Shown one piece after another: positions 8,343 to 15,583 of a stretch of 64,000 nucleotides of DNA (position 1 is the stretch's first letter; the number at the start of each line of letters is the position of its first letter). The translations under genes were made by a program, and so were the position numbers. The notes under the pieces were generated by a model. The model searched no databases. It was not told the origin of the DNA and saw only the letters and a list, made by a program, of their open reading frames with translations. Source of the DNA: JACDHG01 sp963815295 (GTDB taxonomy: Bacteria > Actinomycetota > Actinomycetes > Propionibacteriales > Nocardioidaceae). The stretch lies in NCBI GenBank assembly GCA_963815295.1, contig CAWFFZ010000008.1:1612001-1676000 (forward strand). The letters are read 5' to 3'.

Positions 8343-8894
8343 ATGAGCCGCCTCATCCATCTCAACGGGGCGCCGGGGATAGGTAAGTCCACTCTGGCAA
8401 GACGCTACGTGGAGGCGCATCCGGGGGTGCTGAACTGTGACGTTGATGTGCTCAGAGCGCTCATCGGTGGATGGGAAGTTGACTTCCAAGAGGCAGGTGC
8501 GCTCATCAGGCCAGCGGCGCTGGCGATGATCCAGTCCTACCTCGCCAACGGCCGCGACGTCGTGTTGCCGCAGATGTTGATCGATCGCACCGAGCTGGCG
8601 CGGTTTGAAGCATGTGCCACCGGAGTCGGTGCAGAGTTCATCGAACGGTTCTTGATGGACACGCCTGTCAACACGGTGGCGCGTTTTCACCGTCGTGGGG
8701 CAGCTGCGGCAGAGGATCCTTGGCACGATCAGGTGCGGGCCATCGTGGCGGCGAGCGGCGGGGACGAGATGCTGACCCGGTGCCACGCCGCTCTCGAACG
8801 CCTGCTCACTGAGCGACCGAACGCGGTTGAGATCGTAAGCGCCGAAGGTGCGATCGACGAGACCTACCGCGCGTTGATTGAGTCGTTGAACTGA
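8343..8894 (+). CDS. P-loop kinase-like/AAA_33 family protein
   Basis: A 183-residue P-loop NTPase with Walker A 'GAPGIGKSTLARRY' near residue 9. The second strand, 'GVLNCDVDVLRALIGG', is in the place where zeta-toxin and small-molecule kinases hold a substrate-binding Asp. 'NGRDVVLPQMLID' looks like Walker B, and 'RFHRRGAAAAEDPWHDQ' like a lid with Arg. Nothing identifies the phosphate acceptor; nucleoside, antibiotic or zeta-type kinases are all possible. No antitoxin-like gene is adjacent. The start ATG is 11 bases after the carbonic anhydrase stop, so the two are probably co-transcribed. Confidence 0.7.
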   Translation: MSRLIHLNGAPGIGKSTLARRYVEAHPGVLNCDVDVLRALIGGWEVDFQEAGALIRPAALAMIQSYLANGRDVVLPQMLIDRTELARFEACATGVGAEFIERFLMDTPVNTVARFHRRGAAAAEDPWHDQVRAIVAASGGDEMLTRCHAALERLLTERPNAVEIVSAEGAIDETYRALIESLN

Positions 8895-8911
8895 CTCCTG
8901 CAGCCCGTCAG

Positions 8912-8969
8912 TTGTCCCCAGGTTTGGGTGTCCACAGACGGTTTCCACAGGGGTCGAACACATGCTCGG
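8912..8969 (+). promoter_or_regulatory. DnaA-box-like repeats and an SOS-box candidate upstream of the 13E12 gene
   Basis: Three near-matches to the actinobacterial DnaA box TTGTCCACA stand in tandem: TTGTCCCCA (8912-8920), GTGTCCACA (8928-8936) and GTTTCCACA (8941-8949). Then comes TCGAACACATGCTCGG (8954-8969), which matches 10 of 12 defined bases of the mycobacterial SOS box TCGAAC-N4-GTTCGA. In M. tuberculosis several 13E12 genes are LexA-controlled, which fits. The start codon is at 9000. Confidence 0.5.
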
Positions 8970-8999
8970 ATTGTCGTTGGCGGCTTCTATTCTTGGGGT

Positions 9000-10445
9000 A
9001 TGTCGATCAGCACGCCCACCCTTCCCTCACCGGGTGGTGGTGGGATGCCGTCGGATCAGGTGGGTGCCTGTCTGGTGCAGCTGCGCGACGTGTTGGACAA
9101 GGCTGCCGAGGCGCCGGTGTGGTCGCTGGACGACCGGCGACTCGAAGAGCGACTCGGCGAAGCGTTGGCGGTGAAGGCGAGCCTGGACGAGCTGATTGCG
9201 CGGTTGGTGGGGCAGGTCGATGACCGTGATCTGGGTCGGCAGAGTGGTGCGTCGTCGACGCGGGCGCATCTGGTAGCGAACTATCGGGTGTCGACCGGTG
9301 CAGCCGCTGGTCTGCTCGCGCAAGCCCGGTGCATGTCCGAGCGGACCGATCTGACCCGCCAGGCGTGGGCGACCGGGCTGGTCAGTGGCGAGCAAGCAGT
9401 CGTCATCGGCGGCGCGGTCAACAAGTTGTCGCCGCAGCTGCCGGCCGAGGCGGTGCAGGCCGGTGAAGCCGACCTCGTCGGGCATGCGCAAGCCCTGACC
9501 CACACTCAGTTGCAGGTGCTGGCGAACCATCTCGTCGAAGTGGTCGACCCCGAGCTGCGGACCAAACGCTGGCCGAGCAGTTGGCGGCCGACGAAGCCAG
9601 GGCGTTGCAACAGACCAGCTTCCGCGGCCGCAGAGGTGCCGACGGGATCGCCCGCTACTGCGGGAAGATGCCGAACCTGCAGTACGACATGTTGACCACC
9701 GCCCTCGAAGCCCTCGCCTCGCCGAGACGAACCAGCGCCGCCGCCGGTCGAGCCGGTCGAGACCCAGAGACCTCGACAAGCTCGACCACCGACCGAGACC
9801 CGGCGACTACGATCACCGACTCAGCGACTGCGCCGGCGACGGCCGGTGCCACCGCCGAGACCGACAGCAGCCAACTGACCTATAGCCAGCGGATGGGGCG
9901 GGCGTTCGTCGAACTCCTCGAACACCTCCCGGCCGACGTCCCTGCCCAAGCATGGCGTCGCCAACGCAGCAGTCGTCGTCACCATCAGCGAAGACAAACT
10001 CACCACCGCCGTCGGCGAAGCGACGTTGACGACCGGCACCACCATCTCCGCGGCACAAGCCCGCCGGTTGGCCTGCAACGCCAGCCTCCTCCCACTGGTC
10101 CTCGGTGCCGACTCGGCGATCCTGGACCTCGGACTGACCCAACGCCTCTTCGACCGCTACCAACGCATCGCCCTCGCCATCCGCGACCAAGGCTGCATCT
10201 TCCCCAGCTGTGATCGGCCACCAGCCTGGACCGAAGCCCACCACATCCAGGCCTGGCTCGCCGGCGGACCCACCGACCTCTCAAACGGCTGTCTGCTCTG
10301 CCACTTCCACCACCACCTCATCCACCACGGCGAATGGGCCGTCGTGATGGCCACCGACGGCATCCCCGACATCATCCCCCCAACCCGGATCGACCCCGAC
10401 CAACAACCGATCCGACACCAACGCTTCAAACAACGACGCGAATAG
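9000..10445 (+). pseudogene. 13E12 repeat-family HNH endonuclease-like gene, two frameshifts
   Basis: The 13E12 (DUF222 plus HNH) protein is spread over three frame segments. From 9000 to about 9565 comes the helical DUF222 part ('LDELIARLVGQVDDRD', 'GLVSGEQAVVIGGAVNKL'). From about 9565 to 9940 a second frame carries 'LAEQLAADEARALQ' and 'MGRAFVELLEHLP'. From about 9945 to 10445 the first frame returns with 'HGVANAAVVVTISEDKL' and an intact HNH end: 'GCIFPSCDRPP', 'EAHHIQAW', 'LSNGCLLCHFHHHLIH'. One indel lies near 9557-9570 and a compensating one near 9940-9950. The middle part carries a REP-like insertion coding for a low-complexity stretch. Decay or sequencing error both fit. Function in this family is poorly known. 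Confidence 0.85.
9746..9790. repeat. REP-like element inside the 13E12 gene
   Basis: GGTCGAG...CTCGACAAGCTCGACCACC, related to the copy at 2392-2435: both end in CCTCGACAAGCTC(A/G)A(T/C)CACC preceded by CAGA. The left arm is less perfect here (GGTCGAGCCGGTCGAG). It lies in frame within the middle segment and encodes a non-conserved Ser/Thr/Asp-rich insert. Confidence 0.6.
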
Positions 10446-10451
10446 CCACGC

Positions 10452-10979
10452 ATGAAGCAGGGGCAGAATCGGATGGTGGCGGCCCTGGCCGTGGGACGAT
10501 GGAGTGTGAGTGTCGCCGATTTGTCCAAGAATGAGTCCACACCAGGGAGCGACGTCCTGCGCGGCATCTTGTGGCCTGTCGGCACAGGGCTTGTGACAAT
10601 TGCCGCCTATCTTTCGTGGTTGCGCTGGCATGACCAGGACTACTACTACGACGCTGCGGTTGGTGCCAATCAAGGTCCGTACCATCCGTGGCAGGTGGTG
10701 GGGCTCGCCGTAACCCTCGGCTTGGTAGCCCTTATCGGGGGATGGTTGAAGCGACCCGGCACGACCACGTTAGTTATGACGGTGGTACTGGTGATCGTCT
10801 GGTCTCTCGATAATTCCTACGAACCGGGTCCAGGTCCTAATACAAACATGTGGCCCGTGGGCGCAATGTTTCTCGCAGTTGGGTCTGTGTTCGGCTTCGG
10901 ACTCATGGCGCTGCTTGGCATGGGACTTCGCAGACTGACTGAACGATTCCAGCGACGGCAAGGAAACACCCCCGCCTAG
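10452..10979 (+). CDS. Hypothetical four-helix membrane protein
   Basis: Up to 175 residues with four likely membrane helices: 'ILWPVGTGLVTIAAYLSW', 'WQVVGLAVTLGLVALIGGW', 'TTTLVMTVVLVIVWSL' and 'VGAMFLAVGSVFGFGLMALL'. An aromatic loop after helix 1 ('WHDQDYYYD') and a Pro/Asn loop after helix 3 ('PGPGPNTNMWP') face one side. The C-terminus is basic. The start is uncertain: ATG 10452 gives the longest form, GTG 10506 (skipping a non-conserved-looking basic leader) is also possible. I do not recognise the family. It lies 6 bases after the 13E12 remnant and its stop faces parE. Confidence 0.65.
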   Translation: MKQGQNRMVAALAVGRWSVSVADLSKNESTPGSDVLRGILWPVGTGLVTIAAYLSWLRWHDQDYYYDAAVGANQGPYHPWQVVGLAVTLGLVALIGGWLKRPGTTTLVMTVVLVIVWSLDNSYEPGPGPNTNMWPVGAMFLAVGSVFGFGLMALLGMGLRRLTERFQRRQGNTPA

Positions 10980-11049
10980 GCCCCCAAAGCCAGGCGTTGG
11001 CCTACGCTCTGCAGCGCCAGAGGCGTCACTTGGTCAGATTGCGCGAACG

Positions 11050-13131
11050 TCAGGCGTCGATGGAGTCGGGGTCCAGCTCATAGGCGCCTTGCACGATGAA
11101 CTCCTTGCGCGGGGCCACGTCGTTGCCCATCAGCATCTCGAAGACCTGCTCGGCGCCTTCGGCGTCGTCGATCGTGATCCGGCGCAGGGTGCGATGGCGC
11201 GGGTCCATCGTCGTCTCGGCGAGCTGGTTCGCGTCCATCTCCCCCAGCCCCTTGTAACGCTGGACCGGGTCTTTCCACCGCACGCCCTTCTTGCTCAGCT
11301 CGGCGAGCTTTCGCTGTAGCTCGTCGTCGCTGTAGGTGTAGACGTACTTGCCCATCCCCTTCTTGGGGTTGGACAGCTCGATCCGGTGCAGGGGCGGCAC
11401 TGCGGCGTACACGCGTCGCTCGATCAGCAGCTCACGCATGTGCTTGTGGAACAGCGTTGCCAGCAGACACCGGATGTGGGCGCCGTCGGTGTCGGCGTCG
11501 GCCATGAAGATGATCTTGCCGTAGCGGGCCTGGGCGATATCGAACGTCCGGCCGCTGCCTGCGCCGACGACCTGGATGATGGCCGAACACTCGGCGTTCT
11601 GGAGCATCTCACCCGACGACTTCTTCTGCGTGTTGAGGATCTTCCCGCGGATCGGCAGCAACGCCTGGTACTCCGAGTCGCGGGCGAGCTTGGCCGTGCC
11701 GAGCGCGGAGTCTCCCTCGACGATGAACAGCTCGCTCCGGTCGACATCGCTGCTACGACAGTCGGCGAGCTTTGCCGGCAGGGCACTCGACTCGAGGGCA
11801 TTCTTACGCCGCTGGGTGTCACGTTGCTGACGCGCGGCGACCCGTGTGCGCGCCGCGTTGACGGCCTTCTCGAGCACAGCCCTGGCCTGCGATTTGTGGG
11901 CCTTCTTCGTCGAGGTCAGGAATGACCTCAGCTCGGCCGCGACGATCTTTGCCACGATCCGGGACGCGGCAGGAGTGCCAAGCACATCCTTCGTCTGCCC
12001 TTCGAACTGCGGCTCGGCCAGCCGCACCGTGACGACCGCAGTCATCCCCTCCAAGACATCGTCCCTCGTCAGATCGGCTTCGCCGGCCTTCATCAACCCG
12101 CGGTTCTGGCGCACCACCTCGTTGAACGTCTTCGTCAACGCCCGCTCGAACCCGACAACGTGGGTGCCGCCCTTAGGCGTGGCGATCACGTTGACGAACG
12201 CTCGCATCTCCGAGTCGTAGCCGTTGCCCCACCTCAGCGCCACGTCGACATCGAGCTCACGCTCGACGTCCTGCGGAGTCATGTGGCCGGCGTCGTCGAG
12301 CAAGGGGACGGTTTCGGTGAAGTGGTCGGAGCCCTGGAGCCGCAGCACGTCGGTGACCTTCTCGTCCGTCGCAAGGAACTCGCAGAACTCCGCGATGCCG
12401 CCGTCGTGGCGGAAGCGCTCCTCGCGCACCTCGTCGCCGCGTTCGTCACGGATGGAGATCTCCAGTCCGGGCACGATGAACGACGTCTGACGTGCCCGGG
12501 TGACGAGCTCGTCGTACGCGAACGCGGCATCCTTGGTGAAGATCTGACGGTCTGGCCAGAACCGGATCCGGCACCCGCTGACGCCCTTCTTGACCCGGCC
12601 GAGCTTGGTCAGCCCTGAGCCCGGCTGAAACTGGCCGCCTGGCCCGGGCGCGGAGAATGAGCCGGCCACGCCGCGCTGGAACGACATCGCCTGGGTCGCC
12701 AGGCTCCTGTCGACCTCGACATCAAGCCGGGCTGACAGCGCGTTGACCACCGACGCGCCGACGCCGTGCAGACCGCCGGTGGCGACGTACGACCCACCGC
12801 CGAACTTGCCGCCAGCATGGAGCTTCGTGAAGACCACTTCGACGCCTGAGAGGCCGGTCTTGGGCTCGGCGTCGACCGGGATGCCCCGGCCGTCGTCGCG
12901 GACCTCAGCAGACCCGTCGGCGTACAGAATGACCTCTATCGACCGGCACACGCCCGCCAGAGCCTCGTCGACGCCGTTGTCGATGACCTCCCACAGGCAC
13001 TGCATGAGCCCCCGTGTGTCGGTCGACCCGATGTACATCCCAGGCCGCTTGCGGACGGCCTCCAGACCCTCGAGGACGAGCAGGTGTCGCGCGTTGTACG
13101 TCGCATCGACGGCAGATCCACGTGCTGACAC
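11050..13131 (-). CDS. parE: DNA topoisomerase IV subunit B (ParE), GyrB-like
   Basis: A 693-residue type IIA topoisomerase ATPase subunit. The GHKL ATP site is complete: 'EVIDNGVDEALAG', 'DDGRGIPVD' and 'GGLHGVGASVVNAL'. The TOPRIM domain has 'ELFIVEGDSALG' and 'MADADTDGAHI', and the C-terminus 'RYKGLGEMDANQL'. It decatenates or relaxes DNA together with ParC, which is not in this window. The GTG at 13131 has AAGGGAG five bases upstream. Location near the primary sigma factor and a DUF7455 gene matches the Streptomyces hrdB/parE neighbourhood, which supports ParE over GyrB (gyrB normally sits beside recF). The GyrB alternative cannot be excluded from sequence alone. Confidence 0.88.
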   Translation of the reverse strand: MSARGSAVDATYNARHLLVLEGLEAVRKRPGMYIGSTDTRGLMQCLWEVIDNGVDEALAGVCRSIEVILYADGSAEVRDDGRGIPVDAEPKTGLSGVEVVFTKLHAGGKFGGGSYVATGGLHGVGASVVNALSARLDVEVDRSLATQAMSFQRGVAGSFSAPGPGGQFQPGSGLTKLGRVKKGVSGCRIRFWPDRQIFTKDAAFAYDELVTRARQTSFIVPGLEISIRDERGDEVREERFRHDGGIAEFCEFLATDEKVTDVLRLQGSDHFTETVPLLDDAGHMTPQDVERELDVDVALRWGNGYDSEMRAFVNVIATPKGGTHVVGFERALTKTFNEVVRQNRGLMKAGEADLTRDDVLEGMTAVVTVRLAEPQFEGQTKDVLGTPAASRIVAKIVAAELRSFLTSTKKAHKSQARAVLEKAVNAARTRVAARQQRDTQRRKNALESSALPAKLADCRSSDVDRSELFIVEGDSALGTAKLARDSEYQALLPIRGKILNTQKKSSGEMLQNAECSAIIQVVGAGSGRTFDIAQARYGKIIFMADADTDGAHIRCLLATLFHKHMRELLIERRVYAAVPPLHRIELSNPKKGMGKYVYTYSDDELQRKLAELSKKGVRWKDPVQRYKGLGEMDANQLAETTMDPRHRTLRRITIDDAEGAEQVFEMLMGNDVAPRKEFIVQGAYELDPDSIDA

Positions 13132-13432
13132 AGAACTCCCTTGTACCGGTGAGGATGCGCCCGCTGACGTACTCTGGCGCAGTGTGACGAACGATACCCG
13201 CGGCCATCGAGCAGACCGTTTACCCACGCCGCCAGGCCGACACGCGGTGACGATTTGGATACACCTCCCCCGAATGGCACCGTTGAGGGGCCACGATGCG
13301 TCATAAGGTTGAGTGGTGATCATCCCAACGGTTGATGTAAACCCAAACGGGGAATCTTCGACCCTGGTTGGATGTTCACTAAGACATGACACCGCACCAC
13401 GACCACCGCCACGACGATGAGGGAGGCAAGCT
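13132..13432. promoter_or_regulatory. Divergent promoter region between parE and the DUF7455 gene
   Basis: 301 bp without a credible gene; it must hold promoters for both directions. For the plus strand the best candidate is TTCGAC (13357-13362), a 17-bp spacer and TAAGAC (13380-13385), giving a roughly 40-base leader. The parE promoter is not obvious. No repeats or operator palindromes were found. Confidence 0.4.
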
Positions 13433-13663
13433 GTGACCACAGCAGTTGCACCGAGCCCGCCGCTCACTGCTCTTGACCGCTGTGACCGCTGCGGCGCCCA
13501 GGCATACGTCCGCGTCGAGCTGACCTCAGGTGGCGAGCTCCTCTTCTGCGCCCACCACGCCCGCGAGCACGCCGACAAGCTCCAGCAGATCGCGGCGACG
13601 ATCCAGGACGAGACCGGCAGACTTTCGACCACCCCGACCATCGCGAGCGACAACGAAGTCTGA
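13433..13663 (+). CDS. DUF7455 zinc-ribbon-like small protein
   Basis: A 76-residue protein with one metal-binding-like core: 'LDRCDRCGAQAYVRVELTSG' followed by 'ELLFCAHHAREHADKL'. Two CxxC cysteines plus Cys and two His could bind one zinc. This is the small conserved actinobacterial family found beside primary sigma factors and parE. Its function is unknown. GTG start with GGGAGG seven bases upstream. A strong terminator follows the stop, so it is monocistronic. Confidence 0.85.
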   Translation: MTTAVAPSPPLTALDRCDRCGAQAYVRVELTSGGELLFCAHHAREHADKLQQIAATIQDETGRLSTTPTIASDNEV

Positions 13664-13698
13664 CCCCTAGGAGCCTGTGCGCTCCAACCCAAACGTCC

Positions 13699-13731
13699 GA
13701 AGGCGGCGACCCCTCAGGGGTTGCCGCCTTC
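13699..13731 (+). terminator. Rho-independent terminator after the DUF7455 gene
   Basis: Stem GAAGGCGGCGACCCC / GGGGTTGCCGCCTTC (13699-13713, 13717-13731) with a single G-T wobble and a 3-base loop, followed by GCCTTGTCC. The same 3' flank CCTTCGCCTTGTCC trails the rpsA terminator. Confidence 0.85.
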
Positions 13732-13785
13732 GCCTTGTCCGGCGCCCACCTGACCTGAACACGGCGCATACGGCTACGGCACACT

Positions 13786-14277
13786 GTGCCCGTGGGCGCG
13801 TTTGGGACTGTCGTGGTCGGGCTGGCGATCCTCGTAGGGATCGTCGGTGTGGTCATTCCCGGCCTTCCGGGCGGCCTGCTCGTCGTCGTCGCCATCCTCG
13901 TCTGGGCAGGTGTCACAGGGACCACCAGCGCGTGGGTGACGTTTGCCGTCGCCACGAGCCTGGTCGCCGCCTCGCAGCTGCTGAAGTACCTGCTCCCGGG
14001 GCGCAGGATGCACGATGCCGGCATACCTTCGACCAGCCTGCTGGTGGGAGCGGGGCTCGGGATCGTGGGGTTCTTCGTCATACCTCTAGTCGGACTGTTC
14101 GTGGGCTTCGTGCTCGGGGTGTACGTCGCCGAGCGCCAGCGCCTGCCCCGCGGAGAAGACGCGTGGCCGTCCACACGGCTGGCCCTTGGCGCCGTGGGCC
14201 TGTCCTTGATGATCGAGCTGGCCGGTACTCTGCTCGCCGCCGCGACGTGGCTGGTCGCCATTGGCTTCGTCGAGTGA
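13786..14277 (+). CDS. DUF456 family membrane protein
   Basis: A 163-residue membrane protein of the DUF456 family. The hallmark glycine/proline helix hairpin 'LVGIVGVVIPGLPGGLL' is near the N-terminus and a related hairpin, 'GLGIVGFFVIPLVGLFVGFV', follows after a soluble stretch ('LPGRRMHDAGIPSTS'). Five or so helices are expected. The repeat-like hairpins resemble small-glycine-zipper transport folds, but no function is established. GTG 13786 is used; GTG 13792 is also possible. It follows a terminator and is probably expressed alone. Confidence 0.85.
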   Translation: MPVGAFGTVVVGLAILVGIVGVVIPGLPGGLLVVVAILVWAGVTGTTSAWVTFAVATSLVAASQLLKYLLPGRRMHDAGIPSTSLLVGAGLGIVGFFVIPLVGLFVGFVLGVYVAERQRLPRGEDAWPSTRLALGAVGLSLMIELAGTLLAAATWLVAIGFVE

Positions 14278-14328
14278 CCCGCGTCGAGTGACCTACAGCC
14301 GGGCTGTGTGTGGCCGTGCCTGCGCGGG

Positions 14329-15285
14329 CTAGGCCACCGCCATGTGTATCCGCACCACCGTGCCGCTGGGGAAGACCCGGATCTGCACAAGGTCGCACAG
14401 CTGGTTGACCATCCACAGGCCGCGCTGGCCGTCGCTGTCGCGGTCCGGGAGCATCCGCCCCACCAGCGGGTCGCTGATCTGGCCCTGGTCGCGTATCTCA
14501 CAGATGACCGAGCCGTCGTCAACCCACACCCGCAGGACGCCTCCCCCGCCGCCGTGGAGGACGCTGTTGGTGGAGACCTCACCCACGGCCAGGGCGAAGT
14601 CGTGGGCACGGTTGATACCCATCCGGACGCGCGAGGCAATGCTCTGCACGAGCTGCCGGGCTGGGCGAAGCTCTCCGAATGTGAAAGTCAGCTCGTGGAA
14701 CGGCACCGTCGGCTCGGGGAGTGGTGAATCTAGGTGAGCGCCGGCCATCTGCTCCGGGTGCGACTCGCTGCTCGCGTAGAGCCGGCCGTCGCTGCGTAGC
14801 TGCGGGTGGCTGTGTCGGGCCTCGTCGATGACTTCCTCCGGCAGTGCGGACGTGTCGTACGGGCACAGCAGGCTCCACGAGCCCGAGCCCACAAACGCGA
14901 CGTTGAGCAGCGCCTCGTGCCGCTGAGCCTCGACGAGTTCAGCCGGCGAACGGCCCGCCCAGATCGGCTCACCCACGCCGCGGACGCCGGTGTTGCCTCT
15001 CCGGTCCAGGAAAGCGCGCCACGCAGGGATGATGCGCGCTGGGTTGAGCCCCAGCACTTCCATGTCGACGAACTGAACGAGGTCAGCGTCCTCGTCGAGC
15101 TCCTCTCGGAGGGCGTCGATCTTGGTGGGGCCAACCGCCACCAGGACGTGCTCGTCGGCTTCCAAGCCATCGCGGATGAAGGCCGCGCTTCTACTGCTGA
15201 ACTCGGCGGTGCCTGCGTACAGCAGCGCCTCGTGACGGAAGTCGAGGGGAAGTTCGGGTGCCCTCGGAAGCGAGTCCAGGGTCAT
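14329..15285 (-). CDS. MEDS-domain anti-sigma/HATPase regulatory protein
   Basis: A 318-residue two-domain protein. The N-terminal ~180 residues look like a MEDS sensing domain ('FRHEALLYAGTAEFSSRSAA', 'DEHVLVAVGPTKIDALRE'). The C-terminal ~120 residues are an RsbW-like GHKL ATPase with N-box 'EVSTNSVLHG', G1 'EIRDQGQISDP' and G2 'GQRGLWMVNQLCD'. Such proteins bind sigma factors or anti-anti-sigma factors, or act as one-component stress sensors. No sigma or STAS partner is adjacent, so the target is unknown. There is no clear ribosome site; a TAAAGT box 10 bases before the ATG allows a very short leader. Confidence 0.85.
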   Translation of the reverse strand: MTLDSLPRAPELPLDFRHEALLYAGTAEFSSRSAAFIRDGLEADEHVLVAVGPTKIDALREELDEDADLVQFVDMEVLGLNPARIIPAWRAFLDRRGNTGVRGVGEPIWAGRSPAELVEAQRHEALLNVAFVGSGSWSLLCPYDTSALPEEVIDEARHSHPQLRSDGRLYASSESHPEQMAGAHLDSPLPEPTVPFHELTFTFGELRPARQLVQSIASRVRMGINRAHDFALAVGEVSTNSVLHGGGGGVLRVWVDDGSVICEIRDQGQISDPLVGRMLPDRDSDGQRGLWMVNQLCDLVQIRVFPSGTVVRIHMAVA

Positions 15286-15384
15286 GACGTGTCGACTTTA
15301 GACCGGTAAGGAGGTCACGAGTCGATGTTTCTTCAATCATCGGTCGCTACAACAACCCACGAAGTCCGCTCCGGTCAGTCTTAA

Positions 15385-15510
15385 TCAGTAGCCCCCGCCA
15401 CCCCCGCCACCACCCCCGCCGCCGCCGTCCCCGCCGTACAGCACGGCGAGGACGACGACAGCGACTACGGCAAGCACGAGCAGGGTGATCAGCAGGCTCT
15501 TGTTACGCAT
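15385..15510 (-). CDS. Small single-helix membrane peptide with poly-Gly tail
   Basis: A 41-residue reading frame: Met-Arg-Asn-Lys, then one hydrophobic helix 'SLLITLLVLAVVAVVVLAVL', then 'YGGD', a run of eleven or so glycines and a final Tyr. The ATG at 15510 is preceded by GAGGA nine bases away. Glycine codons are mixed (GGC, GGG, GGT), which argues for selection on protein rather than a simple nucleotide repeat. It lies between two minus-strand genes, 74 bases after the glycosidase stop. Function unknown; a membrane-anchored flexible tail is the literal reading. Confidence 0.5.
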   Translation of the reverse strand: MRNKSLLITLLVLAVVAVVVLAVLYGGDGGGGGGGGGGGGY

Positions 15511-15583
15511 GTCGACCACATCCTCGGGCCCGGGTTTCGGGAGTTCAGCGTCGGGGTTCCAGCCTAGTGCGCTGGAAACGGGG

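Noticed and set aside
8343..8894. Zeta-type toxin of a toxin-antitoxin pair
   Set aside because: No small antitoxin gene precedes or follows it; the upstream neighbour is a carbonic anhydrase.
11050..13131. Calling the topoisomerase subunit GyrB
   Set aside because: Its neighbours (DUF7455, primary sigma factor) fit parE and there is no recF or dnaN nearby; sequence alone does not fully decide.
15388..15430. G/C-rich triplet run read as a simple DNA repeat
   Set aside because: It is better explained as glycine codons of the small peptide at 15385-15510, because the third bases vary.
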